Source: Pseudomonadota bacterium (GTDB taxonomy: Bacteria > Pseudomonadota > Gammaproteobacteria > Steroidobacterales > Steroidobacteraceae). From it: a stretch of 24,885 nucleotides of DNA. The position numbers and the translations under genes were made by a program. The notes under the pieces were generated by a model, which searched no databases, was not told where the DNA came from, and was given only the letters and a program-made list of their open reading frames with translations. This document shows positions 13,695-20,503 of this stretch, in pieces; the first letter of the stretch is position 1; every line of letters starts with the position of its first letter. The stretch lies in the NCBI GenBank assembly GCA_021805275.1, contig JAJZFQ010000144.1, forward strand, positions 3,833-28,717, written 5' to 3'.

Positions 13695-14257
13695 GCAATA
13701 CCACCTCCAAGGTTATTCTGAGCACGTCCGACGAAGCCGCCACGTACCGCACCGATCTCAATGGATGGGTGAGCCGCACCGGACGCTACTTTGGCGCAGA
13801 TGAAAGACTGGCTCGCTACGACGGTTGCACGCATCACGTGTGCGCCTGCGGCGCGCTGGCAGAGAAATCTCGCATCTATTGTGATGCGTGTCAGGCCAAT
13901 ATAGACGCGGAACTGTGGGGCGCGCTTCCTCTCGTCGAGTGGGACGGACAGACTCCGCTGTGCATCTACCGTGGCGACACATACTTTTTCGATATCGACC
14001 AGGTGTGCGACTACGCCGCAGAGAACGACCTGAAGGTCAGCGAGTTGCGGCTGCTGCTGTGCAAGCCGGTCTGCGCGCACGAACTCAATATGGACGACTG
14101 GGCCGACGAGTTGCCCGAGGATGACGACGGGCCTGAATGGCTAGAGGAAGCCATATCGGTGTTCAACGCGGCCGTCGCCGCCCACCGCGACGAGCCGCTG
14201 TCATGGCTGCCGGGTAACGAGCGCGTGGCGCTGCCAGATGAGGAGCGCGCACAGTGA
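13691..14257 (+). CDS. conserved hypothetical phage protein with a Cys cluster (188 aa)
   Basis: The GTG at 13691 overlaps the methyltransferase stop. Residues 47-71 hold CTHHVCACGALAEK and YCDACQANID, a possible zinc site. The C-terminal third is acidic (DDWADELPEDDDGPEWLEEA). I recognise it only as a recurring phage hypothetical that follows methyltransferases. A protein-binding or DNA-mimic-like role would be a guess. Confidence 0.7.
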   Translation: MSNTTSKVILSTSDEAATYRTDLNGWVSRTGRYFGADERLARYDGCTHHVCACGALAEKSRIYCDACQANIDAELWGALPLVEWDGQTPLCIYRGDTYFFDIDQVCDYAAENDLKVSELRLLLCKPVCAHELNMDDWADELPEDDDGPEWLEEAISVFNAAVAAHRDEPLSWLPGNERVALPDEERAQ

Positions 14258-14325
14258 GCGCCAAACTCGTTGAGCGCCTATCGCGCCAGGTCAAGGACCT
14301 CGGCGTCAGTTCCGCCGCAGCATGA
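14254..14325 (+). CDS. very short peptide gene (23 aa)
   Basis: GAGGAG lies 7 nt before the GTG, which overlaps the previous stop, and the TGA overlaps the next ATG. The peptide (VSAKLVERLSRQVKDLGVSS) is an amphipathic helix candidate. It is real only if the coupling pattern holds. Confidence 0.4.
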   Translation: MSAKLVERLSRQVKDLGVSSAAA

Positions 14326-14441
14326 GCGCCCCACTAGACCTGGATTTTCTTGAGTCCGCTCTCGGCTTCAGCGCAGAGGCGGATGACTACGATGTTTCGC
14401 TGGATCTCCTCGACACACCTGATTTGGAGAACGATCAATGA
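14322..14441 (+). CDS. very acidic small protein (39 aa)
   Basis: ATGA-type overlaps lie on both sides, the downstream one with the first DGR target gene. The product has 12 Asp/Glu and a single Lys/Arg-free stretch (LDLDFLESALGFSAEADDYD). Its coupling to the DGR target suggests co-expression. Function is unknown. Confidence 0.55.
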   Translation: MSAPLDLDFLESALGFSAEADDYDVSLDLLDTPDLENDQ

Positions 14442-14890
14442 ATGCCGCAATATCTCTTGCCTCGACAGCTCCCGCTCAGCCGCGCTTCGTCAAGATCGGA
14501 GAGGACGGGTCGCGATTAGCGCCCCACGCAGCCGTGTGGGCCGCGGTCCTCGATACCAAGACGAATCTCATGTGGGACGCGCAGGCTCGGCACGCAGAGA
14601 ACTTCCAGACAGCGCAGACCATTCCCATAACACTCGGCGTGGCCGGCTTCACAGACTGGCGCATGCCGACGGTCCAGGAGCTGTTCCTGCTGGCCGATCA
14701 CACCCGGATTTGCCCGGCGATCAACACCGATTTCCTCCCAGACACGCCGAATGACTGGTTCTGGTCGTCGAACGCGTATGCCGGGTCGCCCTCGGACTGC
14801 GCGTGGTACGTCATCTTCGGCAATGGCAGCTCGGGCTGGGACAGCCAGTACAACGGGGGCTTCGTTCGGGCGGTCCGCCCCGGTCAGTAA
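14438..14890 (+). CDS. DGR target protein 1, DUF1566 (Lcl_C-type) domain
   Basis: The 150-aa protein has a DUF1566/C-type-lectin-like core: NLMWDAQ, then FTDWRMPTVQELFLLAD and a C-terminal WSSNAYAGSPSDCAWYVIFG, ending in FVRAVRPGQ. The last ~31 residues (VR1, from 14792) differ from the template repeat only where the template has adenine. In DGRs such residues form the variable binding face for a ligand or host receptor. It is coupled to the acidic protein upstream, and a second target gene follows 36 nt later. Confidence 0.92.
   Translation: MNAAISLASTAPAQPRFVKIGEDGSRLAPHAAVWAAVLDTKTNLMWDAQARHAENFQTAQTIPITLGVAGFTDWRMPTVQELFLLADHTRICPAINTDFLPDTPNDWFWSSNAYAGSPSDCAWYVIFGNGSSGWDSQYNGGFVRAVRPGQ
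14792..14884 (+). repeat. variable repeat VR1 of the DGR
   Basis: Aligned to the template at 15975-16067, the 93-bp core has 11 substitutions, all at template adenines (eight A to G, three A to T) and none elsewhere. The invariant GC-rich end contains GGGCGG-T-CCGCCC, the expected place for homing initiation. Upstream of 14792 differences also occur at non-A positions, so homing likely stops there. Confidence 0.95.
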
Positions 14891-14926
14891 TTTGGGTCAT
14901 TGGCTCTTTGAAGAAGGCAAATTGAC

Positions 14927-15463
14927 ATGCAGACATTGAGCAACGAACTACGAAGCGTCATTGAGACTCGCCTTCGACAGGCGTCTCCGCGCACGGTCCT
15001 CGCGATCGCATCGGCGCTTTGCGACGAGGAAGCCGGAGCTCAGGGCACCCCTGCGAGCTCGCCGTCAGTCGGGGCGCGCTTCTCCCTCGATGGCGACACG
15101 GTCCGCGATGCGCAGAGCGGCCTCATCTGGACACGAAACACCCTTCCGGGCGGCCGCCGTAAATGGGCGGATGCGAAGAAGGTCGCCGAGGAATGCCGCG
15201 CCGGCGGGTTTATCGACTGGAGGTTGCCGACAATCCAGGAACTGCTCTCCATTGTTGATTACGAACGCTCGGAACCATCGACTGACCCAATGTTTGAGTG
15301 CGAGAGCAGCTGGTACTGGACCGCGACTCCGTGTGCGTCGTCCCCGTCGGACTGCGCGTGGGACGTCTACTTCGACTATGGCATCTCGGGCTGGCTCAGC
15401 CAGTACGACGTGGGCTTCGTTCGGGCGGTCCGCCCCGGTCAGATCATTGGCAATTTGGGCTGA
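14927..15463 (+). CDS. DGR target protein 2, DUF1566 (Lcl_C-type) domain
   Basis: The 178-aa protein has an N-terminal helical extension (about 1-45) absent from target 1, then the DUF1566 core: GLIWTRNTLPGGRRKWADAK, GGFIDWRLPTIQELLSIVD and SSWYWTATPC. Residues 137-171 are VR2, and the frame ends shortly after in RPGQIIGNLG. GAAGAAGG precedes the ATG. The two targets are paralogues sharing one template. Together they could give two displayed specificities or two parts of one complex. Confidence 0.92.
   Translation: MQTLSNELRSVIETRLRQASPRTVLAIASALCDEEAGAQGTPASSPSVGARFSLDGDTVRDAQSGLIWTRNTLPGGRRKWADAKKVAEECRAGGFIDWRLPTIQELLSIVDYERSEPSTDPMFECESSWYWTATPCASSPSDCAWDVYFDYGISGWLSQYDVGFVRAVRPGQIIGNLG
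15335..15439 (+). repeat. variable repeat VR2 of the DGR
   Basis: The 105-bp match to the template (15963-16067) shows 13 substitutions across the core, every one at a template adenine (A to G, T and C all seen). One AAC codon reads CTC, with two adjacent changes. All C, G and T positions of the core are conserved. Confidence 0.95.
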
Positions 15464-15477
15464 GTTGATCGAAGCCT

Positions 15478-15909
15478 ATGGGTTACACATTGCCACCGAT
15501 CGTCAAGCTCGCGGAGCGCCTCATGGGCGAGATCGAGATCGCCGTGACGCGGTTCCCGCGGGCGCACCGTTATACGCTCGGGTCGGATCTTCGGTCGGAC
15601 ACGATGCGGGTGGCGCGTCTTGCGCACAAGGCGTGGCGCGAGCGGGAACAGCAGAGCGATCGGATCGACGAGCTCGCGGAGGCGATCGATGATCTGAAGC
15701 TGCGTATGCAGCTCGCCCAGCAGGTGAAGGCTTTCGCGAGCTTCGCGCAGTTCGAAATGCTCGCGAGGCTCGCGGGTGATCTCGGTAGGCAGTGTGGAGG
15801 TTGGCAGAAGCGAAGGAAGGATAAAGGGCAGAATGCGTCGGCGTCAGTACCGGCGCAGCGTCCCTCGATACTGAGTTCCCGTGCCGCCTCTACGGAGGCC
15901 AGATCATGA
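15478..15909 (+). CDS. avd: DGR accessory variability determinant (Avd)
   Basis: Avd is a small helical-bundle protein that forms a pentameric barrel and binds the DGR reverse transcriptase and template RNA. This 143-aa protein has the family's marks: PRAHRYTLGSDLRSDTMRVA (residues 28-47), several amphipathic helices, and GGWQKRR near residue 107. Its basic C-terminal tail (KDKGQNASASV...) is longer than usual. It lies between the second target and the RT, and its TGA overlaps the RT ATG by 4 bp, so avd and RT are coupled. Confidence 0.85.
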   Translation: MGYTLPPIVKLAERLMGEIEIAVTRFPRAHRYTLGSDLRSDTMRVARLAHKAWREREQQSDRIDELAEAIDDLKLRMQLAQQVKAFASFAQFEMLARLAGDLGRQCGGWQKRRKDKGQNASASVPAQRPSILSSRAASTEARS

Positions 15910-17258
15910 CGAAGCTACGCTACCCACGTGGATGCGCAGCCCGGTCCGAAGCGCACGGGATAGCGTCGTCCCCGTCGGACTACGCGTGGAACGTCAACTT
16001 CGACAATGGCAACTCGAACTGGAACAACCAGAACAACGAGGGCTTCGTTCGGGCGGTCCGCCCCGGTGAGTGTCAGTCCTCCGTTTCGCTTCGGGACCTC
16101 TACACTGCCTGGCGGGCAGCCCGGCGCGGCAAGAAGCCGAGCGCCAACCAGCTCACATTTGACGCGCACTGGCTCGACGGCCTCCTCGCACTTCAGGCGC
16201 AACTAAGCTCTGGCACCTGGTCGCCGCGGCCGCCGACCTGCTTCATCGCCACCGAACCCAAGGCCCGAGAAATCCACGCGCCGGATTTCTCCGATCGAGT
16301 CGTGCACCACTGGCTCGTGCCACAGCTCGAGGCGCTCTATGAGCCGATCTTCATCCACGACGTCTACTCAAACCGGATCGGCAAAGGCACGCACGCGGCC
16401 GTCGAGCGACTGAAGGGCTTCGTTCGCCAGGTCGCCGACGGCCAGGGTGGCGGCTGGTACCTACAGCTCGACGTCCGTAACTTCTTCGTCTCCATCCATC
16501 GGCCGACGCTTTACGCACTCCTCAAGGCGAGGATGGGGAAGCGCGGGCTGCCCCTGCCGGCACAACGGGCCGCGCACGCTCTGTTACGGCGACCGGCCAC
16601 CGTCGCTGGCGTCCGCTACGCCTGCACGCCTGCCGAGCGCGCGAGCGTGCCGGCTCACAAGCGCCTCGAGAATGCACCAGAGGGCTGCGGGATCGCCATC
16701 GGCAACCTCTCCAGCCAGTTCTTCGCAAATGTGTACCTCAACGAGCTGGATCAGTTCGCCAAGCATCAGCTGAAGGCGCAGCGCTACCTGCGTTACGTCG
16801 ATGACCTTGTGCTCGTGCACAACAGCCGCGAGCAGCTCCTCGAGTGGCAGACCGCGATCGAGCGGTTCCTCGCCGAGCGGCTGCGCTTGGCGCTCAAACC
16901 AGGCGGCAAGCTTTTGCCACTGCGCACTGGGATCGGCTTCCTCGGCTACGTGGTCTACCCGCGCTTCACCGTCGTACGCCGCCGGGTGATCCGCCACGCT
17001 CAAGCGCGGCTGGATTCGTGGCAGCGGCGCCATGTGCGCCGCACCGCCGTCATCGCGACGCCCGTACAGCTGCGCGAGCTCCGATCGATCTGCGCCAGCT
17101 ACGCCGGCCATTTCTCGCACGCCGACAGCCACCGCCTGCGTGAGCGCATTCGAGCGCGGTATCCCTGGCTCGGTGCCGCACTGCGGCGGAGGAAATTTGG
17201 GCCGCAGTTGGACGAGGTCGCCTTCCGGCTGCCGTTTTTAGAAGAACGCCATGGGTGA
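15906..17258 (+). CDS. DGR reverse transcriptase with template repeat in its N-terminus
   Basis: This enzyme copies the TR RNA with adenine-specific errors for homing into the VRs. In the 450-aa frame, motif A is YLQLDVRNFF (residues 185-194, Asp189), the DGR hallmark IGNLSSQ is at 265-271, and YLRYVDDLVLVH carries the catalytic YVDD (297-300). RT core similarity begins near residue 60. Residues 20-54 are the translation of the TR in the same frame as the VRs. I find no ATG, GTG or TTG in this frame between the TR and the core, so the ATG at 15906 seems the only start and the enzyme would carry a TR-coded extension. Confidence 0.95.
   Translation: MTKLRYPRGCAARSEAHGIASSPSDYAWNVNFDNGNSNWNNQNNEGFVRAVRPGECQSSVSLRDLYTAWRAARRGKKPSANQLTFDAHWLDGLLALQAQLSSGTWSPRPPTCFIATEPKAREIHAPDFSDRVVHHWLVPQLEALYEPIFIHDVYSNRIGKGTHAAVERLKGFVRQVADGQGGGWYLQLDVRNFFVSIHRPTLYALLKARMGKRGLPLPAQRAAHALLRRPATVAGVRYACTPAERASVPAHKRLENAPEGCGIAIGNLSSQFFANVYLNELDQFAKHQLKAQRYLRYVDDLVLVHNSREQLLEWQTAIERFLAERLRLALKPGGKLLPLRTGIGFLGYVVYPRFTVVRRRVIRHAQARLDSWQRRHVRRTAVIATPVQLRELRSICASYAGHFSHADSHRLRERIRARYPWLGAALRRRKFGPQLDEVAFRLPFLEERHG
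15963..16067 (+). repeat. template repeat (TR) of the DGR
   Basis: This 105-bp donor is rich in AAC codons (nine in the core), the ideal template because A changes in the first two codon positions give many amino acids but no stop. It ends in the GGGCGG-T-CCGCCC palindrome, and beyond it TR reads GAG where both VRs read CAG. That mismatch is the usual difference separating recipient from donor. It lies inside the 5' end of the RT frame. Confidence 0.95.
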
Positions 17259-17364
17259 GAACGACAAGATCGAATGGACTGACCACCCTCTGGGCCGCAA
17301 GGGAAAGGGGACGGAGGAGTGGCCGAAGGAACTGCTGGTGCGAGAGCTTCCGCGCCGAGCATGA
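17251..17364 (+). pseudogene. internally deleted remnant of a Gp37/Gp68 (DUF5131) family gene
   Basis: The 37-aa frame starts MGENDKIEWTDH, the typical N-terminus of Gp37/Gp68 family phage proteins (normally a few hundred residues). It then jumps to a C-terminus-like end (TEEWPKELLVRELP). The whole radical-SAM-like middle is missing, yet the frame is kept. It overlaps the RT stop by 8 bp and the DUF4224 start by 4 bp. It is probably a deletion scar, possibly still translated. Confidence 0.6.
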
Positions 17365-17585
17365 GTGCCTATCCGCTTCCCGTCCTGCTCAGCGCCGAGG
17401 AGATCTATGGCCTCACCGGCTACCGGCTGGCTGCCTATCAGGTCAGATGGCTGCAGCGGCAGGGGATCACTCATTGGGTGCGGGCGGACGGCAAGCCCTC
17501 CGTGCCGCGTGCGGCCATCGAGGGGCGCGCCGTCCAGCCGTCCGCGCCTGAACCGGACTGGTCGGCGCTCGCCAGAAAGGGGTAA
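17361..17585 (+). CDS. DUF4224-family small protein next to integrase
   Basis: The 74-aa protein has LSAEEIYGLTGYRLAAYQVR and WLQRQGI followed by GKPSVPRA, the DUF4224 pattern (ELTGYK..A.Q..WL...GI....GRP.V.R). Such genes sit directly upstream of phage tyrosine integrases and may act as excisionase-like or regulatory factors, although this is not firmly established. Here the integrase starts 5 nt downstream. Confidence 0.85.
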   Translation: MSAYPLPVLLSAEEIYGLTGYRLAAYQVRWLQRQGITHWVRADGKPSVPRAAIEGRAVQPSAPEPDWSALARKG

Positions 17586-17590
17586 ATTCC

Positions 17591-18586
17591 GTGGCCGTGG
17601 GACGCACCAGAACGCGAGACAAGCACCTGCCCCAAGGGGTCTACCTCAAGCACGGGGCCTATTACCTCGTCCGCAGCGACGGCGGCAAGAAGATCTGGAC
17701 ACGCCTCGCGCGTGAATATCACGAGAGCCTAGCGCAGCTGTCCCGCTTGGTGGACGGCGCCACGCCATCCCTCACCGTGAGCGCTCTGGTGGCCCGCTAC
17801 GAACTCGAGGTGCTCCCGAGTCTTGCCCCGCGGCACGGGCGCAATCGACGGGCCGATCTGCAGCGAGTGGCCAAGGTCTTCGGACGAGTGCCGCCTCGGT
17901 CCATCACTCCTGGCATGGTGACCACCTACTGGCGCCGTTCGGGCCAGACCGAGGGCGCCAGACACGAGGTCCGGGCGCTCTCCGCCATCCTCACATTCGG
18001 GCGCCAGATTGGCGCGCTCGATGGCCACAACCCATGTTTCGGCCTGCAGCTGCCGCGCACCCCGCCGCGACGCCGCTACGTCACCGACGAGGAACTCGCC
18101 CTGGTGCACAGCTGCGCGCCGCCCATGATGCGTGGCGCGATCGATCTTGCGGTGTTGGCGGGCATGGACGGTGCCACGATCCGGGCGCTCGAGCGTCGTC
18201 ACCTCACCGATCGGGGCATCGAGTTCGTGCGCCCGAAGCTGGCGGCCCGGGACCCGGACGTGCAGGTGATCGAGTGGTCCGAGGATCTACGCGCCGCCGT
18301 GCGCAGCCTGCAGGCCATCCGACCTCAGGTCCGGCAGTTCCTCGTCTGCAATCGGAGTGGTCGTCAGTACACCCTGGACGGCTTTCAGGCGCAGTGGCAG
18401 CGCGTGATGCGTAAGGCGGTCAAGCGCGGGCTCGTCGAGCGGTTCCATTTCCACGACCTGCGGGCGAAGTCCGCCAGCGACGCCAAGAGCGATCAGGAGG
18501 CCGCTGACAGGCTGAACCATTCGGACCCGGCCATGACCCGCCGGGTGTACCGGCGGCTGCCGCGCGTTGCCAAGCCGTTGAGCTGA
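17591..18586 (+). CDS. int: phage tyrosine integrase, first catalytic Arg apparently missing
   Basis: It performs site-specific recombination between attP (just downstream) and the host tRNA-Arg gene. The GTG at 17591 follows AAAGGGG. The 331-aa protein has the arm-binding N-terminus, a core-binding domain (about 55-150) and a catalytic domain. HDLR (box II His/Arg, near 288-291), LNHSDPAMTRRVY (box II His and nucleophile Tyr) are intact. At the box I position, where TGxR or GLDR is expected, the sequence is LAGMDGATIRAL, with Asp-Gly and no Arg. Either the Arg role is shifted or activity is impaired. A second GTG at 17597 is an alternative start. Confidence 0.9.
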   Translation: MAVGRTRTRDKHLPQGVYLKHGAYYLVRSDGGKKIWTRLAREYHESLAQLSRLVDGATPSLTVSALVARYELEVLPSLAPRHGRNRRADLQRVAKVFGRVPPRSITPGMVTTYWRRSGQTEGARHEVRALSAILTFGRQIGALDGHNPCFGLQLPRTPPRRRYVTDEELALVHSCAPPMMRGAIDLAVLAGMDGATIRALERRHLTDRGIEFVRPKLAARDPDVQVIEWSEDLRAAVRSLQAIRPQVRQFLVCNRSGRQYTLDGFQAQWQRVMRKAVKRGLVERFHFHDLRAKSASDAKSDQEAADRLNHSDPAMTRRVYRRLPRVAKPLS

Positions 18587-18615
18587 GAGGCGCCTGGATC
18601 GAGGGATTCACGGAA

Positions 18616-18860
18616 ATAGTAGACGGTAGTGGACAGTCACCATGAGACACGTACGGTGCAACCAAAGCAAGTGATTGATTTTATGGCGCCCCCGGCCGGA
18701 GTTGAACCGACGACCTACCGCTTAGGAGGCGGGCAGCCGAGCACGCTCCAACGCATTGAAATTCTGGCAAATCTCTCCACCGACTGTCTACTATCCATGC
18801 CTAACGGAAGCACAAAAATTCCGCCGAATCCCGTGGGATGGTGTGCGAATAGTAGACAGC
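18616..18860. other. attP: attP region with integrase arm-type sites
   Basis: Copies of an ATAGTAGACAGT-like motif flank the core: 18616-18627 (ATAGTAGACGG) and 18626-18637 (GTAGTGGACAGT) on the plus strand left of the core, 18783-18794 on the minus strand and 18849-18860 on the plus strand right of it. With the tRNA-derived core between, this is the P-core-P' architecture of tyrosine-integrase phages. The intact attP implies a free or circular phage genome, not an integrated prophage. Confidence 0.8.
18684..18730 (-). other. attP core: 3' portion of a tRNA-Arg(CCU) gene
   Basis: Reading the minus strand, an anticodon stem-loop CCGC-CTCCTAA-GCGG (anticodon CCT), a T-arm GTCGG-TTCAACT-CCGGC and an acceptor end GGGGGCGCCA follow in tRNA order. 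The 5' half (D-arm and 5' acceptor strand) is absent, so this is not a functional tRNA. It is the segment a phage carries to rebuild the host tRNA-Arg(CCU) gene on integration. Confidence 0.85.
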
Positions 18861-18873
18861 TGCCTGGCGCCGC

Positions 18874-19158
18874 TTGAGCCTCCCGGCGAGCGCCAAGGTG
18901 CTGCTGCGCGCGCTGCGGCGTGGGGAGACGGTGGAGCGCACGGTGCTCCCCTGCTGGCGCACCTTGGGCGGTGAGCGCGCGAGCTGGCGGCACGTCCACA
19001 TCTTGGTGAACGCTGGTCTGGCGGAGTTCTACGAGTGGGGGCTCCTGCCTGGGAGCGTGCGCATTGGCACGAAGGCGAGGGGCAAGCGCAGGGAGGTGGC
19101 GCGATGGGTGAGGCAATCACCTTCATTCTGGACCACGCCGGTCGCCAATGGGTGGTGA
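18874..19158 (+). CDS. hypothetical winged-helix-like protein (94 aa)
   Basis: The frame opens with TTG at 18874, and a GTG at 18898 is an equally plausible start. The product has a helical N-terminus (AKVLLRALRRGETVERTVL) and a RASWRHVHILVNAGLAEF segment that resembles the helix-turn-helix and wing of small phage regulators. It lies just past attP. Support is moderate. Confidence 0.5.
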   Translation: MSLPASAKVLLRALRRGETVERTVLPCWRTLGGERASWRHVHILVNAGLAEFYEWGLLPGSVRIGTKARGKRREVARWVRQSPSFWTTPVANGW

Positions 19159-19238
19159 CGCCGCGCGGCTTAGTGCCGTATGAGGAGTGGGTCCGGGACC
19201 CGAGGAATGCCCCGGGGTGGGTGTACGCTCACCCGTGA
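19104..19238 (+). CDS. small hypothetical protein (44 aa)
   Basis: GGGAGG lies 6 nt before the ATG at 19104. The product reads MGEAITFILDHAGRQWVVTP and ends DPRNAPGWVYAHP, which looks like a small folded beta protein. It overlaps the end of the preceding gene by 55 bp. Function is unknown. Confidence 0.55.
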   Translation: MGEAITFILDHAGRQWVVTPRGLVPYEEWVRDPRNAPGWVYAHP

Positions 19239-19267
19239 CCCGGTTTGACAGCGGCAGGAGGTAGCTT

Positions 19268-19525
19268 ATGGGCGGATTCTTTCCGCAGCCGGTGTGCGTG
19301 CAGCTGCTAGAGAAGGCAGTGGAGATCCTGTTCCGCGACGGGTACGATGAAGAATCCGACGCCGTCGAGCAGCCGGTGACGCTCCTGAAGGCGTGGCCGA
19401 GGCTATCCGAATGGGAGCTGGCGCACCGGGTGAATGACAGGGTGACAGCCCGCAGGTTCACCCCCGCGTCCAAGGATGCTTCGATCGACCCTCAGGTGAA
19501 CTCGCCATTGCGTAAGAAGCCGTGA
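19268..19525 (+). CDS. hypothetical protein (85 aa)
   Basis: A strong ribosome site (GGAGG, 7 nt spacing) precedes the ATG. The first 30 residues are helical (QLLEKAVEILFRDGYDEESD), and the C-terminus is basic. The gene converges tail-to-tail with the minus-strand late genes, and the two coding regions overlap by about 34 bp. No family is recognised. Confidence 0.65.
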   Translation: MGGFFPQPVCVQLLEKAVEILFRDGYDEESDAVEQPVTLLKAWPRLSEWELAHRVNDRVTARRFTPASKDASIDPQVNSPLRKKP

Positions 19526-20129
19526 TAGCCGCCGCGGCTCACGATCGAGCCGGCGCCGGCGGCACACGTCAGACCCGCCTTGTCGACCGTGATCAGAGGG
19601 GGGGGGTGCCGTGCCTGACCCAGCAACGGTGAGCCTTTCCGAAAGGCCCTGTATCGTCCTTCTTGGTGCAGTTTGACGCCTGCCCGTCGATGCACCATTC
19701 CCCACCGTCGGGGCATATCACGTGCAGCGAACGGCCGTCGGGCCCCTTCATCCAATCGCCACCCCAATCCGAGTACCACATCATCCCTGGGATACCCTTG
19801 CGCAGACTCCATTCCTTGCCTGAATCGTCCACGTAGATGTGATCCGTGAACACCTGCCACGCATCGGTGCGCTGGAACAGATAATCGCAGGCGTCGCACT
19901 TCGTGGGCCAGCGCGGATCATCTTTCGGCGGCATGAGTTGCCGCTCGAACTCGGTTAAATTCCAGCAACCGTTGGCGCCTTTCACGCCTTCGACAATGCC
20001 GATCTCGGGGCCGTCCGCGTTGTGGTAGGACCCTTTCTTGCCGCCGCAGTTGTCAGCACCGGCCCCGTAGCGTCGCAGGGTGGCGCGCCACCGGTTGGTC
20101 TCATGGACCATGAAGCATTTGACGCTCAT
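19492..20129 (-). pseudogene. late-region Cys-rich protein broken at a G9 tract
   Basis: The ATG at 20129 follows GAGGAGGG and opens MSVKCFMVHETNRWRATLRR. The protein is rich in Cys and Trp, including CDACDYLF and HVICPDGGEWCIDG. The frame from the ATG stops at 19593 after CWVRHGTPP. A one-base shift at the run of nine G (19598-19606) restores ITVDKAGLTCAAGAGSI and YHGFLRNGEFT to a stop at 19492. That is an ending I recognise from intact phage homologues of unknown function. The break may be a sequencing error, a slipped population variant or a real mutation. Confidence 0.7.
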
Positions 20130-20503
20130 CCTTCGACCCTCCTCGCCACCGCAATTGGGAAGGTCGACTTGGGACCCCATAGCGAAACGATGGTCTCCGG
20201 CTCATCTGGCGCTTTCCCGAATTGCTCTGCCAGCACCTTCGCGAGAGGTCCCAGCCGCTTCTGCGCCAGACCGTGGCAGAGCTGTCCGAACGTCCGCCGC
20301 ACGATGTGGGCATCCATCTCCAACCCTTCGCTGCCAGTTGCCTCCCGATGGCGCGTCTGGTGCTCGAGCGCGTCGGCTTCCCTGGTGTAGATGCCGCGCT
20401 CGACGAATTCGTTACACATCGGGTCGAAAACGTACACAACATGAAAAACCGGTTCGCCGGCTGCAATCATGCAAGCGTCGACTTCAGCATCTTCGGTCTT
20501 CAT
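20126..20503 (-). CDS. hypothetical late-region protein (125 aa)
   Basis: GGAGG lies 7 nt before the ATG at 20503, and the stop overlaps the next start. The product opens MKTEDAEVDACMIAAGEPVF and continues with helical, charged segments. No domain is recognised. It sits between two Cys-containing proteins typical of the phage late/accessory region. Confidence 0.7.
   Translation of the reverse strand: MKTEDAEVDACMIAAGEPVFHVVYVFDPMCNEFVERGIYTREADALEHQTRHREATGSEGLEMDAHIVRRTFGQLCHGLAQKRLGPLAKVLAEQFGKAPDEPETIVSLWGPKSTFPIAVARRVEG

Noticed and set aside
16584..17132. A 182-codon frame antisense to the reverse transcriptase
   Set aside because: It mirrors the RT codon pattern. The RT motifs show the plus strand is coding.
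18684..18760. A complete tRNA-Arg gene on the minus strand
   Set aside because: Only the anticodon arm, T-arm and acceptor 3' strand are present. No D-arm or 5' acceptor strand can be read upstream, so it is the attP core.
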